Shown here in pieces: positions 43,301 through 54,286 of a stretch of 64,000 nt of DNA (position 1 is the first letter of the stretch; the number at the start of each line of letters is the position of its first letter). The stretch is from Aphanomyces cochlioides (Eukaryota > Oomycota > Saprolegniomycetes > Saprolegniales > Verrucalvaceae). The DNA lies in assembly GCA_019828595.1 (NCBI GenBank), contig JAHQRK010000002.1, positions 1,984,001 through 2,048,000 of the forward strand. The letters run 5' to 3'. The notes under the pieces are model-generated. The model searched no databases, was not told the DNA's origin, and was given only the letters and a program-made list of their open reading frames with translations. The position numbers were made by a program, and so were the translations under genes.

Positions 43301-43747
43301 GGCCGATTGAAGCGATGGAGAATGGAGACGACAGCCGATGACATGGCATTCCGCTGCGCGTGCGTCAGCGAGCATCGCTGGTGTTGTGACAGACCGTCGT
43401 GGGACGAGCGCGGCTTCAAAATGCTGCAAAACGTAGTCGAACGTGCGAATCCACGCGGTCTTCTTTGCCTGTTGACCGACATATAGTAAATGCGCCTCCA
43501 AGATCAACGCAGAGTCTTCTAGCGCCATATCTTGCACTTCTAGCGCCAAAACAACATCGACCTCGTCTAACATTCGTAGCAGATTTCTCCACAACGGTTG
43601 ATCTAGTGGAAATCCGGGCCAGAACATAGCATCAGCGTCGTCAGAGCTATTGATACGATAGATTGTTTCGCGCGCGGGCGGTGTCCAGGCCGCGTCATGG
43701 CGTTCCACCAAGACTTGGACGCTGCCAATGTCCATCTTGTCGTCCAC
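40382..43747 (-). CDS. SNF2-family helicase with F-box and RING-like finger
   Basis: A DNA-dependent ATPase likely to act in chromatin remodelling or post-replication repair (Rad5/HLTF-like architecture). Exons, minus strand: 42969-43747; from 42926; to 42303; 42052-42263; 41798-42008; 41665-41739; 41510-41626; 40686-41456; 40382-40642. The introns are 38-58 nt. In order: an F-box (MPMNTIWEVLKYLNSRDIAR), LFPHQKKALKWML, motif I CDEPGLGKTITMISLLL, motif II VDEGHKLGGSL, motif III MTGTPTPH, SLLNPANRYK, a RING-type finger (CTACEVCRRE...CGHLICANC...CEVC), and the C-terminal helicase (CIIFSDFKEH, ARAHRMGATDSVVVEQL), ending in a basic tail. One join near 42700-42765 needs a frame change I could not explain by a normal intron. 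The F-box plus SNF2 pairing recalls a plant family. Confidence 0.87.
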
Positions 43748-44761
43748 TGCAATTTTTCATCTGGCAAATGTACATCAATGTACATGAATGTAGGAGATTG
43801 TACAGTCACGTACATTCCCAACTTTAATTCAGTATGCATTGTGAGACAGTACAGACATTAAATGTACAACCGTACAATCTTGAACCGTTCCACATTGTCG
43901 AGATCTTTGCATCCATGACCAGGCCATGCCGCCGTTCTCCATGGCGCACATGCTGATCGGAGGCATTCCAAAGCTCCACAGCCATGAAATGAATAGCTTG
44001 GTCGGCTCTAAGACGTCTCAACGAGATATTTATCCGCCCTTATGCAATTGCGACCGTTGGCGAGACAGAATCGATAGAATTTTAAACGGAATTCACGGAC
44101 ACCACTTAGTCTTGTGATCAAGACAACACGCATTGTTGAGGAATGAACACGGAGGCGACTATCACGTCGGCCAGCGATGATCTAAACAAGCTGCATTAAT
44201 ACGTTACTCGAAATAATCAAAACGAGAAACCGTTCTTGATGACTTATTTCTCTCCATGATTGTGGATCATGAGTCATTTGACAATGGAGTTGGCGGCCAG
44301 ACCACGGCGAACTCGACTGTTGCCCTCTTTCGGCAGTCCAAACTGCCTATTGAAGCGTTTTCTCAAGCTGATGAGGTCGCAAGGTACCAACACCTGCATC
44401 GTCCCAGTCATTGACTCGAAGAGAGTAGAGCGTGTGCATCGTCAGGACAATTGTCAGAAGCCTTCTTCCTCCAGGCACGGCTGGTTGAGCAAACGACTTT
44501 TCAGTCCCGCGCGTATGTCGATCGTGTGCTTGTTTCCATGACGCTCTTGATGGAGGCTGGAGAGTTTGCAGCATGCTGTGATTGCCTCTTGGTAAAAAAA
44601 AACTCCATCGTTGCGTCACCAACTCTATACGTCTAGCCAATCCTTCATCGCATGCCACTGCCTTTGACTCGTCAAGATGGACTCTTCCTCCTCGTAGTTA
44701 CTTTGGCTGTTGAAGATCTTGATGCATTAAGTAGGCGTACGCAAAAGCTTGTAGTGACAAC
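43748..44761. other. intergenic region, possible 5' exons of the next gene
   Basis: Between divergent genes. 43760-44250 shows no gene, only short TGTACATTAATGTACA-like words near 43770-43870. From 44262 onward plus-strand open pieces (44260-44450, 44451-44636) have coding-like composition and may be upstream exons of the gene at 44762, but I could not define the splices. Confidence 0.4.
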
Positions 44762-45898
44762 TTGGCTCAAGCTCATCTTTCATGGCGTCAAAGCCTTGGC
44801 TGTCTTTGGAAATCATTGCTAGAGTCTTCAGCAACATGGAAGTGGGTGGCGCGGCAATATTTCGCTGCTGGTCTATGGACATTTGCCGCTCTTCTCTTTG
44901 CCGAAGCCATTCCTTCTCCACAAGCGATTCTTCATGTCGTTCCCATGCCAATGGAGGAGCCTGACGCAGCTTCACTCAATCTGTACATTCTGTCCATGCT
45001 GCACCGCCCTCAGCCCGATTTTGACACAATTAACGCTATCCTCGATCTTGCGATGGCCACGGCAGCGCGATACGACAAAGACATTCGAGCTCTTTGCGTC
45101 AAACTCCATCGCACGGACATCACCAGCTCATTTGGACTTGAGAAGCAAGCGGTGGCATTTCTCGTTCGAGTGTTTCGACGGCATTTGACGTGGCGCTACG
45201 ACAGACCACGATACTGGATGGAAATCGCGGCCGGTGGTTTTCGGACGTATCGACGTCCTCCAGTAACAAAAAGCAAGCCAAAGAAAGCCAAACGCATGGT
45301 CGGCGCAACATCACCCGTCGTTGTAAAGCCACAAGATGAAAAGATGAAGGAGCGGCTGATGGAATCGATAAATGAGCACGAAGCAACGGAAGAGGTCGAA
45401 GATCTTCTTGCAGTCTATGCATCTCATAGCCCAGACGACTTGGAATCGCGGCTTCGATACATTCTCCATCGAGCCAAGACGATTGCTGCTCCAGACAGCG
45501 CCACTTCACGGAAGATTTCTTCATTGGAAGCCATCAAACCATCGTGGCTCAAGGAGCTCGAGGACATGCGGTACGTTGAGTTGTCATTTTGGTGACGAAG
45601 ATGAGGGCTTTCGTCCAGGCGGGTGGTCGATAGAAAGGGCTACATGACGGAGTGGAAGGCAACCCTGGTACGCCATCTGGGCCATGTGGTATCGGCTATG
45701 GAAGCAACACATGGACCAACGAAAGGTTCGCGCATCGTTCGTAGTCTACGGCGCGATCTCGAGACGTGCCACGTCACGAAGGAATTTCCTCTACGCCTTG
45801 ATCATGCCATTGAGGTCACCATGGACGAAGAGGCCAAACGCAACTTGGTCTTTTATCACGCTCTCCATACTGACCAAGCCAAGGGCAACCCATCGTGA
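44762..45898 (+). CDS. unidentified helical protein, two or more exons
   Basis: I do not recognise it. Exon 44762-45570 and exon 45619-45898 join across a 48-nt GT-AG intron in frame, giving about 361 aa. The first codon shown is TTG, so the true start is probably in an upstream exon, perhaps from 44262. The N-terminal half is hydrophobic and helical (WTFAALLFAEAIPSPQ, LNLYILSMLHRPQPDFDTIN), like TPR or ARM-type repeats. A Lys-rich linker follows (TKSKPKKAKRM). The second half is charged and helical (NEHEATEEVEDLLAVYASHS). Function unknown. Confidence 0.55.
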
Positions 45899-46682
45899 TT
45901 GATGTACCCGGGTGATACATTCGCTTGTCTTTTGCAAGATCCAAGGGGTAATCCATACGCACCATTCATTTCCTCTTCGTGCCGCCCATCTCGTCATGAA
46001 CCAACTACACTGTATGACATGTCCTGCCCATACATGGTTCAGTGTCGCTGTTCATCAAGCAGCCATGTGTCCAGAGGTATTTCCCGCTCGGTTTGTCTTC
46101 AATCTCTTTCCTCAGATGAATCACACGCAGCTTGCTCGGGTGCCCTTCCTGCTTCACCACTCTCTGTCCTCATCTTGCATGCCATGAGTTTGTTGTCACT
46201 GATTTATCGTTGTCGCATCTGGTGTGTTCGCTACGATCTTGGCCACGTGGAACCGGATCTCGATCACATGCATGGGAATGCGAGTGAGAGACATAGAATT
46301 GCATGGCGCGCTCGTTCTCCTTCGCCCTTCACGGCGAGAAAGACGCCAGTCTGGATGTTCTTTCTACGTCTCTTCTCGCCACGAGCGCCTTCTCCATCTC
46401 GCGCGCGCGCAATCCGGTTGCAGCAGTACGTAATGCCCAAAGATCTTGGTCTCGGTCCATACAAACAGCAGATGCAATCTTCATATCCGGATGGGACAGA
46501 ACACACCAACCATACAAACTTCAAGTATAAAAACGAGGCCAGCGTCCCTTCTACGACCAACTGACGACCAAATTTAAACTTGATATTTGTATTGTATAAA
46601 ACATGATATCATGGTATTGGTCGTTGGCGATCCATGTGTTGCACATGTGCGCAAGTCAGTCCAGCTTCGACATCCCAGAGCC
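45899..46682. other. intergenic stretch
   Basis: A plus-strand frame (45899-46564) is open but has no domain and poor composition. It more likely holds the 3' UTR of the upstream gene and the promoter of the START-FYVE gene. No RNA gene recognised. Confidence 0.45.
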
Positions 46683-48567
46683 ATGACGACGGGTGCTTTG
46701 CCGCTTCCGAAGGGATATTTTGACATGAGCCGCATTACTGAGGCCGAGCGCACTCAGTACGCAGAGTACGCAGACAGCGCGATTCGAAAAGTGTTTGCGC
46801 TGTCGGATTTTCACAAGAATTCGTGGGTCCCCGTCACGGAAAAGAAAGGCGTGTCGATCTTCCGCAACTTTACCAATGCACCAAAACCTCGCACAAACGG
46901 CGCGACACAACAAAGCAAAAGCAACATTGCAGAAGTCGGATGCAAAAGCACGATCCAAGCATCGTTGGATGACATTTGCCGCGCCTTTTCAGCCCATGAC
47001 GACGGACTCTTTCGACGCTTGATGAAGAAACTGAATCCACGTGTCTTGGACGCCGCTGTGCTCCAGAGTATTGTCCCGCGAACACCGACGAGTCCGTATC
47101 GTTATGTGGGGATCAAATGGTTTGCAGTCAAATCGGCTAGCATGATTGTCACGAATCGCGACTACTGCTGCCTCGAAGTCATGGATCGCATTGTCGATAC
47201 GAATGGCAACGACATGTTTGTGCGCGTCCTATCATCGATCGACATTCCAGAGTGTCCATCGCTTGAAAACTCCCATGGACTCGTGCGTGGAAAAATTCTC
47301 GCGGGATACATTTACCGCATGGACACTGTCGAGGTCAAGATGGTGCGGATGCACCACGTGTCGCGCTCTGACCCGAATGGGTATTGTCCCTCTCAACTCA
47401 GCTACAAAATTGCTGAAAAGGATGTTGTCACGTCCATGGTGCAATTGAAGCGGATCATAGAGAAGCTCCAAATGACGGCGTGCTCTTTGGTCGAGAAAAC
47501 GCAATGGGTAAGACCTTTCTCGTCCACTCCTTTCTGATTCCTAAACTTAATAGGTTCCATCATCGTCCCGCGTCTCCTGTGTCGTCTGTGGTCGCTCGTT
47601 CAACCTCTTTCGCCACCGCCATCATTGCCGGGCGTGTGGTGAAGTCATCTGCGGTAAATGCTCTCTCTATCGAGCTGTCGAAGTGCCTGGTACCAACATC
47701 AAGAAAGTTCGCGTCTGCACACTGTGCAACATGGGCATCAACAAAGGCGGCGACGTTGACCTCGCGCAGGAAATGTCGTTGGCATCGGTCAATTCGAGTG
47801 CAACTCAGGCGTACAACGAGTTTGACTTGTACAATGCGAACGGCCCCAATACCCCGAGTGCCTATTCAACAGCATCGAATGGCTCTAATATTTCGAATGC
47901 TTCTTTCCGAAGCACAAGTACCGAGTACCAACGTCACCTCCAGGCAGCTGGAGGTCCAGTCCCTGCTGCCGTGGCGATGGCCCGCACGTCATCGTGGGGC
48001 CGATCTATGTCCCAAGAACTGCTCCATTCTGGCCGTCAAAAGCCTGTCGACTTGTCGTACTTGCCCAAGACCCCGACCACGCCTCGAAGCGGCACGACGA
48101 CTCCCCGACAGACAAACTCAGTGTTCACACCGCGCACACAGGAGAAGCTCGATCTTTCCTACTTGCCGCAGACGCCAAAGACTCCTCGTAGTGTCCCAAC
48201 AACCCCAAACCGACACGGTGGTGGAGGCTTGGTGTACCCCACGCCGCCCACCACTCCAAACCATCACCCGCAGCAGTCGATCTTCAGCGCTCCAAGTCCA
48301 TGCCATGCTCCGCCGCCTCCAGTCAATCGCCCCAAACCAACCACATATTTCGGCGAAGGCTCGCTCAACTTTGGTGTCCACAGCACAACCCTCGGCAGAG
48401 ACACCAACTCCGCGCCTCGTGCTGCTCCGGCTCCTGCCCCAGAACCCAAGACAATGGAAGACCTCTTGCGCAAGAGTTACAGTGGCGTCGCCGTGGACTA
48501 CGTCTACAACATGCTTGCTGATCGCAACACGACAACGATGGCTCAAAACCAAACACAAGCCACTTAG
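46683..48567 (+). CDS. START-FYVE domain protein
   Basis: Lipid-binding protein of a family greatly expanded in oomycetes. Exons 46683-47507 and 47554-48567 flank a 46-nt intron that splices TGG to GTT in frame, giving 612 aa. Residues ~15-265 form a START-like lipid-transfer domain (WVPVTEKKGVSIFRNF, YVGIKWFAVKSASMIVTNRD, GKILAGYIYRM). Residues ~283-335 are a FYVE finger with the PI3P-binding signature RHRHHCRACGEVICGKCS. The remaining ~280 residues are Ser/Thr/Pro-rich, with a repeated LSYLPxTPxTPRS unit, and look disordered. It probably binds endosomal PI3P membranes. An upstream in-frame ATG (46587) is possible, but the residues it adds are not domain-like. Confidence 0.92.
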
Positions 48568-48999
48568 ATATACAAAACCAAGAAACAATATTTATACCCA
48601 CAACTCCAAGTCTTCCCGTCTTCTTACGTCGTAAAAACCATGGAGGGACCTCAACCAGCTCATGCTTTCTGCTGCGGCAGTGATGCTTTGAAGAAGTCAT
48701 GGGATGTTTTCTTGCAAGTCGATCGCCATCGAGCCGTCTCCAACGTGTTTGGGTGGACAGTAGAGTATTTCACACGTTTGAAATGTCCATGGCTTAGAGC
48801 GCCAAGGACATCGGCATTGCTGGGCAATCCAAGCAGCAAGTAAGGAAGGAAAGCGGCCTGAATGAGCGCAGAGTCGTCGTGTTTGTGTCTTTGTTGTGGC
48901 TGACAGAACCGTTTGTTATCAAGCTACAGTTGACAACTGAAAATGTATTTCACACATTTCAAATGTCTATTCAGAAAAATTGTCGTCTCATTTTCCATC
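48568..48999. other. intergenic stretch with a short direct repeat
   Basis: Contains TATTTCACACRTTT.AAATGTC twice (near 48766 and 48943), possibly a shared promoter element or small duplication. A 67-codon plus-strand frame (48640-48843) has no support. Confidence 0.4.
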
Positions 49000-49626
49000 A
49001 TGTCATCAACGGAAGAGGAGAAACCTGCCAAGAAGAAACAGCGCATGATGGATCTACTTCGGCGACCTCCAACTCTACAGACAAGGACTTTCTTGGAGCC
49101 TCTGCCGCATGACATCGTGTTCACGCAGATTTTGTCGTGGTCTGCCGGCCTTCTTGACTTGCGCGACTTGCTCACCCTGTCGATGGTGTCCCGGAGCTTT
49201 TACTACACGATGGACCACAAATATTGGGACGCGATTTTGAACTCGCGCGAGTTGATCCACATGCGGCACGGCGTGACGTACAGCAAGTTGAAACCGCGTC
49301 GTCGAGTGGCGTACGTGGTGGCGCTGCGAATGTGCCGCCATTGCCGACGAATTTGCAATCGCAACATTGCCGCATTGCGACTTCAGCGTGGAAGTTTTAA
49401 AGTGTGTGGACGCTGTGGCGAGTTACCAGAGTACAAAGAAGTCACGTACACCGAAGTGATGGAAATGTATAGCCTGAAGCGCAAGCAATTAGACACGATT
49501 CCAAGTCGCATCCAGAGTCTGCGCGGTGGCCATCGCCGTCACTTCCTCCTCAAAGACGTCCTGGAGCTCGCAGTCCAAGTTAATGCTCCAGTCAAGGCAG
49601 GTTACAAGCTAGACAACAGTCCATAA
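49000..49626 (+). CDS. F-box protein with C-terminal cysteine pairs
   Basis: 208 aa without introns, starting at MSSTEEEKPAKKKQR. Residues ~28-75 form an F-box-like domain (LEPLPHDIVFTQILSW, LRDLLTLSMVSRSFYYTM), expected to bind Skp1 in an SCF ubiquitin ligase. Residues ~110-140 carry two Cys pairs (CRHCRRICNRN ... CGRCGEL) that could hold one zinc, as in several protist and plant F-box proteins. The C-terminus is helical and basic. The start at 49000 is preferred over the in-frame ATG at 48943 because the upstream residues are unlike coding sequence. Confidence 0.72.
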   Translation: MSSTEEEKPAKKKQRMMDLLRRPPTLQTRTFLEPLPHDIVFTQILSWSAGLLDLRDLLTLSMVSRSFYYTMDHKYWDAILNSRELIHMRHGVTYSKLKPRRRVAYVVALRMCRHCRRICNRNIAALRLQRGSFKVCGRCGELPEYKEVTYTEVMEMYSLKRKQLDTIPSRIQSLRGGHRRHFLLKDVLELAVQVNAPVKAGYKLDNSP

Positions 49627-49668
49627 CGTTAACGCTTCATGACTTCAGGTGGACAGAGAATCGAGTTG

Positions 49669-50234
49669 CTAGCGCCAGTCGCTGCTGGGAGTAAATTCCT
49701 TCAAGAACCACTCGTCGAAATTTTCAGTGCCGCCGTGCATGTGATGCATGAGCTCCGCCACCGTCGAGTAGAGCAACTTTGGGGTTTCAAAGCGCCCGGA
49801 GATCAACAACTTGGGCATATTCAAGTGACCCATGTGCAAATGACGCCCCCACGCGGCTTTTTCACTCACCAAGAGCTCGCCGACGTGCTGCCGATGCACA
49901 ATGTTCAAAGCTGGTTCCACCAACTGTGGATAGTCCGTGATAAACGCGGCGACAACTTTGGTCGCATCGTCGGCGTGGTAGGCTTGGACTGCATAATCCG
50001 TCACTACAATGGATCCATGAGTTGTGCTGATAAGGAGCGCGAGCACCGACATTCCACGAGTTCCATCGTGTTGGCTGCGTCAACAAGCAGCGCAAGACCG
50101 TAAGTTGCTCCTGCAGGGATCTTGAGAGCCGCGAGGCGCAGAGCAATCCGACAGCGATGGAGCTTGTTGTCGTCGTCAAACGTAAGACCCCAGCGATAGA
50201 GCGCATCGACCGAGTCAAAGTACCGCAACGGCAT
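49669..50234 (-). CDS. paralogue A of a divergent gene pair, unknown family
   Basis: Exon 1 50051-50234 (184 nt), intron 50004-50050 (47 nt), exon 2 49669-50003; 172 aa. It is the mirror partner of the plus-strand gene at 50366-50934, which has the same exon-1 length, intron length and splice phase. Shared blocks: LRYFDSVD, KLHRCRIALRLAALK, YGLALLVDAANTME, then after the intron LTDYAVQAYHADD, EKAAWGRHLHMGHLNM, LLYSTVAELMHHMHGGTEN. An in-frame ATG at 50318 is possible, but the pair alignment favours 50234. No known domain is recognised. The His-rich GRHLHMG block might be functional. Confidence 0.75.
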
Positions 50235-50365
50235 CGCTTTCAACCGTTCAACGTAAAGAGAATGGGCAACCCAACGGTGCAATGCATAAAATCCACAGTG
50301 ATGATTGGGTTGGACCACGTGCTGTCGCTCTTCTGCCTTGGACGATCAGTTGGAGATTCTTTGCC
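50235..50365. promoter_or_regulatory. shared 131-bp bidirectional promoter region
   Basis: The only DNA between the two divergent start codons, so it must hold both promoters unless the 5' UTRs are spliced. No obvious TATA. The sequence is mixed in composition. Confidence 0.5.
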
Positions 50366-50934
50366 ATGTTGCTGCGCTACTTTGACTCTGTGGAACTCCT
50401 CCGTCGGTGGGGGCTTTCGTTCGAAGACGACGACAAACTCCATCGCTGTCACTGCGCTCTGCGAATTGCAGCGTTGAAGTACATGGAAGGCGCTCCTTAC
50501 GGTCTCGCTCTCTTGGTGGATGCTTCCAACACGATGGAGCCTGAGGAGTGTAAGTAGATCAACCTAAAGGAACTCGATGTTGACGAACGATTGTAGTGAC
50601 GGAATATGCCGTCAAGGCGTACCAAGCGGACCATGTGACCAAGGTGATTGTCGCCTTCTTGTCAGACTTGCCCGACTTGGTGGATCTCGAGAACAAAACT
50701 GTCCATCGCGAACATGTCGGCAAGATTTTAGTGTGCGAGAAGGCCGCGTGGGGCCGCCATTTGCACATGGGGAAGGTCAACATGTCCAAGTTGGTCATTT
50801 CCGGCAAGTTTGAATCCCCGCGACTGCTCTACTCCAACACGGACGAACTCATTGACCACATGCACGGCGGCACTGAAAACGCCGACGAGTGGTTCCTCAA
50901 AGAGGCCTCTCCAGACAATGGCTGGCGTGATTAA
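50366..50934 (+). CDS. paralogue B of a divergent gene pair, unknown family
   Basis: Exon 1 50366-50549, intron 50550-50596 (47 nt), exon 2 50597-50934; 173 aa. Pairs with the minus-strand gene at 49669-50234. Conserved segments: LRYFDSVELLRRWGLSFEDD, HCALRIAALKYMEGAPYGLA, LLVDASNTMEPEE, then after the intron LTEYAVKAYQADHVTKVIVA, EKAAWGRHLHMGKVNMSKL and DELIDHMHGGTENADEWFLK. The duplication predates considerable divergence (roughly 60-65% identity by eye) yet kept the intron. Helical and soluble. Function unknown. Confidence 0.77.
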
Positions 50935-52825
50935 TGTCGGCGGCGCAAGTCTCGATAAGAGTTAAGCTTGGTAATACGACGCACTTGCACTCGACGCCAA
51001 TGTCTTGACAGTGAGCTCTCACTCTTCAGCTCTGCACGCCACGAACAACCCGCTAGAAAGCGCGCAACGTGGTCGAGGCACTCGCATGATTCATGGTTGG
51101 ATCTCGTGGAGAACAACTGACAAACGACGAGTGCCGCGATCGCAATAGAGCGTTTCCGTCGTGGCTAATCGTGTTGACACCTGCTTGTTGGCTCGAAGAG
51201 GCTGTTTCCACCGTCACCAAACCCACAGGCCCGAGCGAAAACTCCGAGGTCGAGACAACATCAAACTCTCCACGTTATGCTTTTCTTCTCTGAGCTCCAG
51301 CCTCACCGCCGCAACTCGCTTGAATCACGGGTGGACTCCACTGGATTTCTCAAAAAAGTGCAAAGTGCACTGGATTTCTCGAGTTCAACTGTACAATTGC
51401 CAGTTTTCGCCTCATGCATTTTTCAAAATTTATATCAGGGTATTATGATTAGAAGTATTATGTTTCAAAGGTTTATTCTATTAATATAAGGTACTGTCAA
51501 AATAAATATTTCAAATAAAATAATATTATACAGGATATAAGTTTGGCGAAAACTGGGGGATTACTGACTTGTCTTCGAACTTCACAGAAAAATAATCCTA
51601 CTATGTATATTTCAGCCAATCAATAGTTATTAAAAGTTGTGCGGTGTTTAATTGGCCAAAAACACAAGTCATGAGACAGCGACTCTTACGTGCAAGTCTC
51701 AAATGGCAATCGAAAATGCCTTTATTGACTTCAAAAGGCAGGCAATCATCAGCACACTTGAGACTACCTTAGAGTTTAGTGTTTGTTCTAAGGGTGTTTA
51801 AATTGATGGTAATTAACTTTCGCCTGAAATGAAGTTGTTATGATAAGTGACTCTGGAGACAAAATTGAATTTGAATTGGCTCTTTGAAAATGCTGCATGT
51901 TGACACGTACTAGCTGTTGTTCTTTTGAAACACACTTTGCATGTAGACCTTCACGTTAGTTTATATAAGCTCAGTAGTGATGAGAAGTGTATCCAGTGAT
52001 TATCCTAAACGATATCAATTTACAATTACACCACACGATGGCCGATTGAGTATATGCGTATGGCTCATGGCACATCTGATGTCTGGACAAGTTCCTGTGG
52101 CATTTCATCGTATGAATCACTCACTACAGGCTTGCTCGTAGCAAAAGCAATTTACCCCCTTGTTTTGTATGTTGACGTATGATAACGACGCTTTTCTCAA
52201 TGTTTTTAGTTATATCTCAATAAGTTCTAAAGGTTCGCAGTAGCGTATGACATATCTCTAATATAACGATGAGTGATAAAACCAAGCTAGTAGATTCCAG
52301 CCATAAGTTGAAATGAAACATCGCGTTGCGTGGACAGAAAGAAAAGGGAATACAATACCTCAACTGCTCAACGCTTCTCACTATCTTAGCTTGTTGTGCT
52401 GCGCTTCCTAGCAATAGATTCTTCATCATATTGCACCTTATCTACGACTCGTCAAACGTCGTCAGTCAAGGTCAGACTGTGTTTTGTTCCCTGGTTCTCT
52501 TGATGCTATTTTTGAGATTCTCGAAATGTGATTGGCTCATTTTCCCGCAGAAAAATCCTTCTGTGGATTGCATTCCATTCGCATTCCACTCAAACTTTAT
52601 TTTATTTCATACAAAACGTAGTACTACAAATAATTAAATCATGCAAAGAATTTTGAGTATTTTGGAAAATACAGGACAAATTTTCTGTGGATGCATACAA
52701 ACGGCAATATTTGTCCGATGTTTTCCGGAGAATGTATTTTGAAAAGTACAGTATAGTGAATCCAAGTAATTCGGGAGAATCGACACGTGAACCAAGTCAC
52801 AATCGGACGAAGGGAGAGAGTGAGC
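50935..52825. other. 1.9-kb intergenic region
   Basis: No gene supported. It becomes strongly AT-rich after 51360, with many stops on all frames. Short open pieces (52326-52637) lack coding character. It could hold decayed transposon sequence that I cannot identify. Confidence 0.5.
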
Positions 52826-53302
52826 ATGAATCCGGGATTTCCATGCAGCATCCGCGTGACGGCCGTGCGCGCCGTCCAGCTCGACAACGTGCAGAAGATT
52901 GGCCGCCAAACGCCCGTCTGTGTCGTCCGCGTGGGCCATGAAAGCCACAAGACGAAGCCGCATCTCCGAGGAGGGTTAGAACCCAAGTGGAATGCCACGA
53001 TGGAATTCCACAAAGTCGCAGCGCCCAGCGCGTTTGTCGAAGTCGAAGTGCGCAATGTCATCTTCCCGCAAAGCCTCGGCAAAGCCAAGTTTACGCTCTC
53101 GGACGTGCTCAACAAGACGCAAGCGACGGAAGGATGGTTCCCGCTCTACCGCAAGAAACACACGGCGGGATACGTCTTGCTCCGACTGGAACGCATCGGC
53201 TTGGACGACGTCTGTCCGCCCACGATGGACAACGACCGCGTTTCCTTCACGATTGACTCCATGCCACAGGAAGACTGCGAGTATGAGCAGTACTTTGTGT
53301 AG
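52826..53302 (+). CDS. C2-domain protein
   Basis: 158 aa made almost entirely of one C2-like beta sandwich: SIRVTAVRAVQLDNVQKIGR, PVCVVRVGHESHKTK, LEPKWNATMEFH, FVEVEVRNVIFPQSLGKAKF and GWFPLYRKK. The motif LEPKWN followed by FHKV is typical of the C2 strand 4-5 region. The calcium-binding Asp set is poorly conserved, so lipid or protein binding may be calcium independent. The start at ATG 52826 is preferred over 52787. No intron. Confidence 0.82.
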   Translation: MNPGFPCSIRVTAVRAVQLDNVQKIGRQTPVCVVRVGHESHKTKPHLRGGLEPKWNATMEFHKVAAPSAFVEVEVRNVIFPQSLGKAKFTLSDVLNKTQATEGWFPLYRKKHTAGYVLLRLERIGLDDVCPPTMDNDRVSFTIDSMPQEDCEYEQYFV

Positions 53303-53535
53303 ATATATTTATGCGTACACTCGTTCTCCCGCGTCTTTGAAAGCATCGACGGCGTGCATGGAGGCTTGGAACGCCGCCGCGCTTCTTGGACGAAACGCTC
53401 CTTGGCGCAGTGCAACCGTTTCAACCACAGGACGGACGTGGATGCATGGCTCGCAATATATCGGTACACCCGGCATTTCCGAGCTCTCCATAGAGTTCAT
53501 CGTCGATTGTAGGACTCTTTGCCAGCACCGTGAGC

Positions 53536-54248
53536 ATGGTGCTGTCGTGGGTAAGCCTCCTGGATTCGCGCTGGGGCTACGACGTCTCGAGCTTGACGTC
53601 GTTTGGGCTGTGGACATTGTCTGGCACTGGTGTCTCGATCAAGTTGGCCAACGCTGGCGTGGACAAACTCGGCTACGATGTCGTGACGCCCAACGTCCGT
53701 CCTGCTACGTACCAGACGTACTGGTAATCTCGTGCGAAATCGCGTTGTCTCGTCAATCTCCAGTCGATTGTAGCTCGATTCAGTCCGTTCTGGACCATGA
53801 TCCATGGTGTGGCTCTGCTGCCAATGCCGCACGTTTCTTCCATGTCGTTGGGTTCATCGCTGGCATGATCGCCTTCGTCGTGAGCACGTTTGCCATGCTC
53901 TCATGGCGCTTCCCCAATTGGGATGGCACAGGCAGACGTGCATCCTTGCCGTGGGCAACCTTCTTGTCGTTTTGCCAAGGCGTGGCGTATACGCTTGGCC
54001 TTCTTGCGTGGCCGCTGGCGCAACGTACACGGTTTCTGCTCCGATGGACTGACTTGGGATGGCTTGTAGAGGCCATGGAGGCAACGTGCCTTGCCGACAA
54101 GCTCGTCGCAAATGGGGGGACTTGTATCAACACAGCACGGGCGTTCTACATCTTTATCGGCAACACAATCTTATCCCTGGCCTTGTTCTGGTGGTGGCGG
54201 CATGTTCATCAAATCCTCGTACTCCTCGCCCCATGGAGCTCCTCATGA
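53536..54248 (+). CDS. four-helix membrane protein, two exons
   Basis: Exons 53536-53723 and 53774-54248 with a 50-nt GT-AG intron; 220 aa. Hydrophobic segments lie at about residues 15-30 (weak), 88-112 (FFHVVGFIAGMIAFVVSTFAM), 128-148 (FLSFCQGVAYTLGLLAWPLA) and 193-216 (AFYIFIGNTILSLALFWWW). Six Cys lie in the loops between them. The layout resembles claudin/MARVEL-like tetraspan proteins, with GLW in the first extracellular loop, but the family is not certain. It lies only 38 bp upstream of the ankyrin gene on the same strand. Confidence 0.72.
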
Positions 54249-54286
54249 TGCAACTACTGTAGCTGGCGAAAGCGAGTGGAGCGTAC

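Noticed and set aside
45899..46564. 221-codon plus-strand frame
   Set aside because: No domain and irregular composition. Lies between two genes as likely UTR and promoter.
52992..53520. First part of a long plus-strand frame overlapping the C2 gene
   Set aside because: Ser/Arg-rich shadow in another frame. Only its final part (after 53774) is real, as exon 2 of the four-helix membrane protein.
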